Notes under the pieces: generated by a model | The model's input: only the letters and a program-made list of their open reading frames with translations | What the model was told of the DNA's origin: nothing | The model's database searches: none | Shown: in pieces, positions 6,413 to 10,698 of the stretch | How the letters are laid out: the number at the start of each line of letters is the position of its first letter | Position numbering within the stretch: position 1 is the first letter of the stretch | From: Thermoplasmata archaeon | GTDB taxonomy: Archaea; Thermoplasmatota; Thermoplasmata; Lutacidiplasmatales; UBA184 | DNA: 10,698 nucleotides | Reading direction: 5' to 3' | Assembly: GCA_030039865.1 (NCBI GenBank) | Contig: JASHUS010000183.1 | Span: forward strand, 1 to 10,698 | Position numbers and translations under genes: made by a program

Positions 6413-7621
6413 ATGAGCTCCTCCGGACCCCGACATCCTTCCGCGCAGCGCGTCGATCGGACGTTGACCACTCTCGGCCTTGAGGGCCGAGTGCGCGAGC
6501 TCCCGGACTCGACTCGGACCGCGGTCGAAGCGGCCCGGGCCCTGGGCTGTGAGGTGCGCCAGATCGTCAAGTCGCTCGTCTTTCGCGTGGCTGGCGACGA
6601 CGTGCCCATCCTCGCGCTCGTCGCGGGAGACCACAAGCTCGACGAAACATGGATGGAACATCGATTCGGCCAGCGATGGACCCGGGCCGATCCCGAACTC
6701 GCACGCAGCGCGACGGGCTTCGCGATCGGCGGGGTTCCACCGGTCGGCCACCCGGAGCCGTTGCGCACGTACATCGACTACGATTTGCTCGAGCAACGCG
6801 AGGTTTGGGCTGCGGCCGGTCATCCGAACGCGGTCTGCCGGCTCCGCCCGATCGAGCTCCTGCGCATCACCAGCGGGACCCCCGTGCCGGTCGTTCCGAT
6901 CGCACCCACCGTGCACGGGTCCGGGCCCTGGGTCACGTTCGACTGCTACGGCACGCTCGTGGACTGGAGGTCCGGACTCCTAGCCGTCCTCGCCCACGCG
7001 ATCGACTCGCCGGGCGGCCCCGACGCGGCGAGGTGGTTCCCGGCCTATCTCGGCGCGGAACAGAAGGCCGAAGCGGGGCCGTACCGCACGTACCGAGAGA
7101 TCCTCACCGGTGCGATCGGGTCGGTCGCGGATCAGCTCGGGCTGCCGATCGATGCGGGCGAGGCCGCGCGGGCGTCGGATTCGATCCCGGACTGGCCGGC
7201 CTTCCCGGACTCCCGTGGGGCGCTCACGACCTTGCGGGCGGCGGGGTATCGAGTCGCCGTGCTGTCGAACATCGACCGCGACCTGCTCTCGATGACCTTG
7301 GAGCGGCACGCATTGCCCACCGACCTTGTCGTGACCGCGGAGGACGTGCGGTCGTACAAACCGGGGCTCGCGCACTGGATCCGATTTCTGAAGGAGACCG
7401 GAGCGTCCCCGGGCGACTGCTGGCATGTCTCGGCCGGCTACGAGTACGACGTGCCTCCCGCGCGGGCCCTCGGGTTCGAAACGATCTACGTAGCCCGCTA
7501 TGGACCCCCGCCCGAGGAAGCGACGGGGCCGTCGGTCCGCTCGCTCCCCGACGCCGTCGCCCTCATCGTCGACGCCCGCCGGGCAGGACCGGCGGCGTCC
7601 TCGACCCGGGCGGATCGCTGA
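6413..7621 (+). CDS. Fusion: YbaK-type aminoacyl-tRNA deacylase + HAD-superfamily hydrolase
   Basis: A single uninterrupted 402-residue frame holds two domains. Residues about 9-160 match the YbaK/ProX-like trans-editing family: STRTAVEAARALGCEV (33-48), the conserved lysine in IVKSLVF (K53), FAIGGVPPVGH (103-113) and EVWAAAGHPNAV (130-141). Family members hydrolyse mischarged tRNA, classically Cys-tRNA-Pro, in the cytoplasm. After a Pro-rich linker (about 157-172), residues 173-390 form a HAD domain: VTFDCYGTLVDW with nucleophile D177, motif II VLSN (S285), motif III lysine in SYKPGLAHW (K316), and motif IV HVSAGYEYDVPPA (D346). The D-x-Y first motif and the CYGTLVDW sequence resemble haloacid-dehalogenase-type members rather than D-x-D phosphatases, so the HAD substrate is unknown. 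Both sets of key residues are intact. The ATG at 6413 gives a normal YbaK N-terminus. Confidence 0.93.
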   Translation: MSSSGPRHPSAQRVDRTLTTLGLEGRVRELPDSTRTAVEAARALGCEVRQIVKSLVFRVAGDDVPILALVAGDHKLDETWMEHRFGQRWTRADPELARSATGFAIGGVPPVGHPEPLRTYIDYDLLEQREVWAAAGHPNAVCRLRPIELLRITSGTPVPVVPIAPTVHGSGPWVTFDCYGTLVDWRSGLLAVLAHAIDSPGGPDAARWFPAYLGAEQKAEAGPYRTYREILTGAIGSVADQLGLPIDAGEAARASDSIPDWPAFPDSRGALTTLRAAGYRVAVLSNIDRDLLSMTLERHALPTDLVVTAEDVRSYKPGLAHWIRFLKETGASPGDCWHVSAGYEYDVPPARALGFETIYVARYGPPPEEATGPSVRSLPDAVALIVDARRAGPAASSTRADR

Positions 7622-7710
7622 GCACGGCGGAGCGCCCGGCGATCCACGTCCGACCGTCTCGAAGCCCGACGCGCTCAGCTCGCCCATCATTCATCACTGG
7701 TCAGCTGGTT

Positions 7711-8484
7711 CTAGGTCTCATCATCGCGCGTCGACGGCTCCGACGGACTGGCGACGTCGGCGCCGTCGCCGACGGTCCATTCGCTCCAAAGTTGCGTCAG
7801 GTGGAAGATCCCTCCGACCGCCCCGGCTCCCTGGAGCTGCGGAAGTTCGGCGGGGGCGAACGAGCCGTCGACCCAGCAGGGGCCCGCCGACGCGATGGCG
7901 CGCACGACGTCCCAGTCGGGATCCGTCTCGCGCGGGGAGATCACGATGTGGTCCGGTCCGGCGGCCCGGACGCGCCGGGCGAGCTCCACCGGGTCATCGG
8001 TCCCCCAATCGCCGGCGGTCGACGTGAGGCGCGCCCCGGCCATCTCGACTTCGAAGACGATCTCGGTCGTGAGTTTCCAGGCGCGCGCGAGGGCGTTCGG
8101 TCCGCGGAGGTAGGCGCTCGAAAGTACCGCGCGGTGGGCCCCCGCGACGAGGATGTCGATCGCCTGATCGGAGCTACGCACGCCCGCGTCGACCCAGAGC
8201 GATATGTCGCGGGACAGCTCCTGGAGGTAGTCGAGCTGCGGGTCCCCGCGGTCGATCCCATCGAGGTCGACCACGTACAGCAGCGCGTAGTCGGCGACGA
8301 GTCGGTCCACGACCTCGAACGGATCCAGGGAGGCTCGTCCACGAGATCGAGCCGGAACGGGACCGTTCGGACCGGGCAGGTAGACATGCCCGGCCTTGAG
8401 CATCAGGCAGGGGATTAGCGACGGTCGGGCCGCTTTCGACGGCGGCGTGAGGGCCGCCGGTGCGCTGGGAAGCGGACCTGACAT
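7711..8484 (-). CDS. HisA-related TIM-barrel protein, probably not an active HisA
   Basis: This 257-residue protein shows the HisA/HisF half-barrel pattern: first strand LIPCLMLKAGHVYL (23-36), second VVDLDG (71-76), third WVDAGVRSSDQAIDIL (97-112), fourth HRAVLSSAYL (117-126) and fifth EIVFEVEMAGARL (141-153). It resembles archaeal proteins described as related to ProFAR isomerase (COG1411-like), whose role is unsettled; some such proteins are linked to C1-cofactor genes. The aspartate expected at the end of HisA strand 1 aligns with M28, and the strand-5 aspartate aligns with E147, so histidine-pathway isomerase activity is unlikely. No histidine genes lie nearby. The ATG at 8484 adds about 20 Pro/Ala-rich residues before strand 1, but no later start keeps that strand intact. 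A weak CGAAATC element (8509-8515) lies about 28 bp upstream. It is divergent from the RNase P RNA gene. Confidence 0.8.
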   Translation of the reverse strand: MSGPLPSAPAALTPPSKAARPSLIPCLMLKAGHVYLPGPNGPVPARSRGRASLDPFEVVDRLVADYALLYVVDLDGIDRGDPQLDYLQELSRDISLWVDAGVRSSDQAIDILVAGAHRAVLSSAYLRGPNALARAWKLTTEIVFEVEMAGARLTSTAGDWGTDDPVELARRVRAAGPDHIVISPRETDPDWDVVRAIASAGPCWVDGSFAPAELPQLQGAGAVGGIFHLTQLWSEWTVGDGADVASPSEPSTRDDET

Positions 8485-8534
8485 CGAGCGTACCGACGCC
8501 GTTCGGGGATTTCGGTGTTGGGGTCATACCGGCC

Positions 8535-8559
8535 CGCCGACGGTCCCCCACCGTCGGCG
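8535..8559. repeat. Perfect 10-bp hairpin upstream of RNase P RNA
   Basis: CGCCGACGGT (8535-8544) and ACCGTCGGCG (8550-8559) are exact inverted arms around a five-C loop. It lies between the HisA-like gene start (8484, minus) and the RNase P RNA gene (about 8629, plus). It may be a regulator-binding palindrome or an RNA hairpin; no T-run follows. Confidence 0.6.
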
Positions 8560-8628
8560 TGCGTGGAGATGCCCCGGCGGTCCTCCTTCCGACACTCTTT
8601 TCGGACCTCGGACGGATGGGGCCTTCGC

Positions 8629-8936
8629 TGGGAGGTGGTGGGCAGCTGACGGTGGAACGGGTCGGAGACGACTCGCCGCTGAGGAAAGTCCCCACTCCGG
8701 GAAGCGCGGGGTCGGGCGGGAGCCCGACGGGCGAGAGTCCGAGCGCCGGAGCAGAAACGACACAGCCCGAGGGCACGGTGAAGATGCCGCATCGGAGGAT
8801 CCCTCGGGATATGGTGAAACGGCCGACTCCCCGGGAGCAAGCCCTGACAGGCGGGATGAGGAGTTTCCCCGACCGCCGAGGAGAGCGCGCAGTCGAATGC
8901 TGCCGGAACAGAATGGGGCTTACGACCACGACCCGG
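8629..8936 (+). ncRNA. rnpB: RNase P RNA (archaeal type)
   Basis: This is the catalytic RNA of RNase P, which removes the 5' leader of pre-tRNAs. The conserved blocks appear in the right order: GAGGAAAGTCCCCACTC (8681-8697), GCAGAAACGACACAGCCC (8751-8768), GGTGAAACGGCC (8813-8824), GGGAGCAAG (8833-8841) and ACAGAATGGGGCTTAC (8908-8923). The universal P4 helix can be drawn exactly: AAG (8686-8688), a single bulged T (8689), then CCCCA (8690-8694), pairing with TGGGG and CTT at 8914-8921. A closing P1-like helix pairs about 8630-8641 with about 8923-8934 (GTGGT with ACCAC, plus outer GGG/CCC). The ends are placed from that pairing and may be off by about 10 nt. A weak TATA-like CTCTTTTCG (8596-8604) lies upstream. 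No protein gene is credible across the region. Confidence 0.94.
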
Positions 8937-8938
8937 CC

Positions 8939-8962
8939 GCCCCGGCGGGCAACCGCCGGGGC
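8939..8962 (+). repeat. Perfect hairpin with GCAA tetraloop after RNase P RNA
   Basis: GCCCCGGCGG (8939-8948) and CCGCCGGGGC (8953-8962) form a perfect 10-bp stem closed by GCAA, a GNRA tetraloop. It begins about three bases after the inferred 3' end of the RNase P RNA. It could mark the end of the primary transcript, protect the RNA, or be an extension of the RNA itself. Confidence 0.6.
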
Positions 8963-9040
8963 GTTAGACCTCCCCCGGGCCGGCGCGGGACGCCGCGGCC
9001 CTGACCGTCCCGCTCGCGAACGATCTGCCGTTTCTGCGCG

Positions 9041-9091
9041 AAATATTTCCCTCCGCGCGCAAATTTTGGGTAAAACCGAGGTACTAAAGTA
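9041..9091 (+). promoter_or_regulatory. A/T-rich promoter region for the exported protein gene
   Basis: The 8963-9171 gap holds no gene. It contains AAATATTT (9041-9048) flanked by TGCGCG (9035-9040) and CGCGCA (9056-9061), then AAATTTTGGGTAAAACC (9061-9077) and CTAAAGTA (9084-9091). These are the only A/T-rich runs near the 9172 gene. CTAAAGTA would place initiation near 9113, just before the leader hairpin at 9121-9159. More than one start site is possible. Confidence 0.5.
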
Positions 9092-9120
9092 GGGTCAGCT
9101 CCCTCAGGACGTATAACGCT

Positions 9121-9159
9121 GGACGGGCGCCGCGGGGTCCTCCCCCGAGAGCGCCGTCC
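9121..9159 (+). promoter_or_regulatory. Leader hairpin directly before the ribosome-binding site
   Basis: GGACGG (9121-9126) pairs with CCGTCC (9154-9159); after a one-base bulge, CGC (9128-9130) pairs with GCG (9151-9153). Inside, CGGGG (9133-9137) pairs with CCCCG (9143-9147) around the loop TCCTC. Two bases later comes a Shine-Dalgarno-like GGAG (9161-9164), seven bases before the ATG at 9172. The structure could gate translation or stabilise the mRNA. Confidence 0.6.
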
Positions 9160-9171
9160 TGGAGAGAGAGC

Positions 9172-10293
9172 ATGGCCAGTTTCGTCAGCCGAATCGGGAT
9201 GAGTATCGCCGCCGTTGCGATCGTGGCGGTCATCGTCCTGGGAGCGTTCCCCGGGGCGTTCACGCCGAGCCATACGACGATGGGCCCGTCGGGGGTCGCG
9301 AGCGTCGAGCCCGTCACGACCGGGAGCTCGGGCCCCGGGAACTACGACGTCACGTTCGCGATCACGAACGACGCGGCCCTGAACGACATCTTCGGGAACT
9401 CGAGCATGGTGGTCTCGGGCGACTCGTTCGAGATCGTTGCCTCGAACCCGACCACGATCAACAACTGGGCGCTCGAGCTCCACGACGCGTTCCCCGGTAC
9501 GAAGATCTACGCGCACGTCTCGGGGATCACGAATTTCGAGACGCTCGCCCCCGAGGTCGGGAAGTACGTCACGGGGATCTACTACGATTACGAACCCGGC
9601 TACGAGCCCGAGTGGACCTACAACTTCGCGGACACCGAAGTGAACTTCCGGACGGTCGCGGCGGTCGCGAAGGAGTACGGTATTCAGAGCGTCGGGTACC
9701 CGTCGGGCCTCCCGCTCCTCAAGTCGTACCTCGCCGACTATCACTGGAACTACGCGACGCTCGGCGGGATCGTGAGCCGGATGGTGATCCAGGCTCAGCT
9801 TTTCTGCCAGCTCTCCACCGCCGACTACGCGCGCGCGCTCGGCGTCGTGGTGGATCAGTACGCGGCCGCGGGCCTGAAGACGCTGCCGGAATTCCAGATC
9901 ACGGTCGGGAGTCCGTCGGTGTACCCCCACGCCGTCGACCCGGCGCAGGCGTACGCGTGCGCCCAGGTCGCGCAATCGGACGGCCTGAAGGCCTCGTTCG
10001 TCTGGTGGGGGACGAACGGCACGGCGCTCCACCAGTTCATGCACGACATCGGCCGCACCAAGAACAACGGAGGCGGCACGGGCCCGGGCGGGAACACGAC
10101 GAACCCGATCGGCTCGCCCTCGCCGCCGCCCGCCAATTTCTCGCTCGGACCGCTCCCTCCGGCCGAGCTCCCTTCGCCGGGCAGCACGATCGTCCCCCAC
10201 TGGGAGTACTCGATCCAGCACGAGCTTGAGCTGCCGCCTCCGTTCCGCACGTCGGCGATCGACTGGGCCTCGGTCGAGTACGCTCCGTACTAG
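9172..10293 (+). CDS. Exported or membrane-anchored TIM-barrel protein, glycosidase-like, unassigned family
   Basis: This 373-residue protein begins with a signal or anchor helix (R7, then hydrophobic residues about 8-25) and a Thr/Ser/Gly-rich spacer (about 31-57). No lipobox Cys is present, so N-terminal anchoring or signal cleavage are both possible. Residues about 58-292 read like an alpha/beta barrel: YDVTFAITND, TKIYAHVSGI, YVTGIYYDYEPGYEPEW (132-148), GIQSVGYPSG, TLPEFQITVGSP and SFVWWGTNGTALHQF. The D139-x-E141 pair in IYYDYEP lies where GH18-like enzymes carry their D-x-E acids, and WW near the last strand also fits, but this is only a resemblance. C212 and C263 could form a disulfide. 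A Gly/Asn- then Pro-rich tail (about 298-340) precedes a short aromatic C-terminus. The start is supported by GGAG seven bases upstream. Its stop overlaps the EamA gene's stop. Confidence 0.85.
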   Translation: MASFVSRIGMSIAAVAIVAVIVLGAFPGAFTPSHTTMGPSGVASVEPVTTGSSGPGNYDVTFAITNDAALNDIFGNSSMVVSGDSFEIVASNPTTINNWALELHDAFPGTKIYAHVSGITNFETLAPEVGKYVTGIYYDYEPGYEPEWTYNFADTEVNFRTVAAVAKEYGIQSVGYPSGLPLLKSYLADYHWNYATLGGIVSRMVIQAQLFCQLSTADYARALGVVVDQYAAAGLKTLPEFQITVGSPSVYPHAVDPAQAYACAQVAQSDGLKASFVWWGTNGTALHQFMHDIGRTKNNGGGTGPGGNTTNPIGSPSPPPANFSLGPLPPAELPSPGSTIVPHWEYSIQHELELPPPFRTSAIDWASVEYAPY

Positions 10294-10697
10294 GGGACAC
10301 CCTCCGCGGGCCGCGTGAGGTCGTGGGCGCTCGGCGCGCTACCGATGAGGTAGATGCTCCCGAGCACGAGGGCGACCCCGAGGAGGGCGATGGGGCCGAG
10401 GCGCTCGTCGTAGATCAGCGCGGAGGCGGCCAGGGCAACGATCGGCACGAGAAAAACGTACGCCGACAGGGTGAGCGCACGCGTGTGCCCCAACAGGTAC
10501 GACCAGATGAAGTAACCGCCGGTCGTCCCGAGCAGTCCCAGCCACAGGACGACCCCGATGAGCTCGGGCGTGAACCGGGGGAACGCGGTCGGCGCGAAGG
10601 CGAGGACGAGGACCGCGAGCCCGACCGTCCCGCCGACCAGCTGGTAGGCGTTCGCCTCGAGCAGCACCTCGCGCGGGAAGCGGCGCTGGAAGAGAAC
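10290..10697 (-). CDS. EamA/DMT-family transporter, C-terminal part (runs off window)
   Basis: This is the last part of a minus-strand membrane protein whose frame stays open to the window edge (VLFQRRFPREVLLEANAYQL at the visible beginning). Four hydrophobic helices follow, with the second EamA repeat clearly visible: VVLWLGLLGTTGGYFIWSYL, then SAYVFLVPIVALAASALIYDE and a final helix LLGVALVLGSIYLIGS. The pattern of a helix ending before YDE, then a Gly-rich last helix, is typical of drug/metabolite transporter proteins with ten TM segments, which export or exchange small metabolites. The substrate cannot be inferred. The true start is outside the window, and the GTG near 10667 is internal. 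The TAG stop shares a CTAG with the stop of the exported protein gene on the other strand. Confidence 0.9.
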   Translation of the reverse strand, partial: VLFQRRFPREVLLEANAYQLVGGTVGLAVLVLAFAPTAFPRFTPELIGVVLWLGLLGTTGGYFIWSYLLGHTRALTLSAYVFLVPIVALAASALIYDERLGPIALLGVALVLGSIYLIGSAPSAHDLTRPAEGVP

Positions 10698-10698
10698 C

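Noticed and set aside
6929..7582. Calling the HAD domain a true 2-haloacid dehalogenase
   Set aside because: Motif I is D-x-Y as in dehalogenases, but the motif IV region (HVSAGYEYD) lacks the dehalogenase Asn pattern, so only a HAD hydrolase is claimed.
7622..7710. Possible small gene or terminator between convergent YbaK-HAD and hisA-like genes
   Set aside because: No start with supporting signal, no strong hairpin and no T-run were seen in these 89 bases.
6649..8418. 589-codon plus-strand frame overlapping the YbaK-HAD gene and opposite the hisA-like gene
   Set aside because: It crosses two recognisable genes in another phase or strand and has no domain of its own.
8174..8929. 251-codon minus-strand frame across the hisA-like gene start and RNase P RNA
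   Set aside because: It overlaps two better-supported features and reads as Pro/Arg/Ser-rich filler.
8460..9092. 210-codon plus-strand frame over the RNase P RNA region
   Set aside because: The stretch is explained by RNase P RNA with an exact P4 helix; the translation shows no protein-like pattern.
8920..10221. 433-codon minus-strand frame opposite the exported protein
   Set aside because: Arg/Asp/Val-rich shadow; the plus-strand frame has a signal helix, an SD and barrel-like strands.
1..10698. CRISPR array, insertion sequence, tRNA or phage/defence island
   Set aside because: No spaced direct repeats, transposase or integrase motifs, tRNA cloverleaf or defence-gene signatures were found on either strand.

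Overview
The window looks like a chromosomal segment of a GC-rich archaeon. The archaeal signs are an RNase P RNA with archaeal-style conserved blocks, TATA-like boxes about 25-35 bp upstream of several starts (several genes appear leaderless or nearly so), small zinc-finger and zinc-ribbon proteins, a membrane pyrophosphatase and a HisA-related protein. A GC-rich, possibly soil or sediment, Thermoplasmatota lineage would fit, but that is inference. No transposase, integrase, phage gene, CRISPR array or tRNA was seen. Genes are tightly packed on both strands.

Layout. 1-308 (minus): N-terminus of a membrane-bound ion-pumping pyrophosphatase, cut by the window edge. 434-631 (plus): 65-residue C2H2 zinc-finger protein. 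628-2544 (minus): full-length bacterial-type threonyl-tRNA synthetase with an editing domain; its stop overlaps that of the zinc-finger gene. 2696-3298 (plus): two-TM protein of unknown function. 3370-4227 (plus): unknown protein ending in a zinc ribbon. 4313-6274 (minus): large APC-superfamily amino-acid permease. 6413-7621 (plus): YbaK-type aminoacyl-tRNA deacylase domain fused to a HAD-type hydrolase domain. 7711-8484 (minus): HisA-related TIM-barrel protein without the usual HisA acids. About 8629-8936 (plus): RNase P RNA. 9172-10293 (plus): exported or membrane-anchored TIM-barrel, glycosidase-like protein with a structured leader. 10290-10697 (minus): C-terminal part of an EamA/DMT transporter, cut by the window edge.

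How it fits together. Three genes serve translation or RNA maturation (ThrRS with editing site, YbaK-type deacylase, RNase P RNA) and three are membrane transport or energy genes. They are separately promoted, often divergent or convergent, so this is not one operon. No complete new multi-gene system can be defended. The most unusual items are the YbaK-HAD fusion, two convergent gene pairs ending in an identical CTAG stop-stop overlap, the hairpin just before the ribosome-binding site of the exported protein, and two perfect 10-bp hairpins flanking the RNase P RNA gene.
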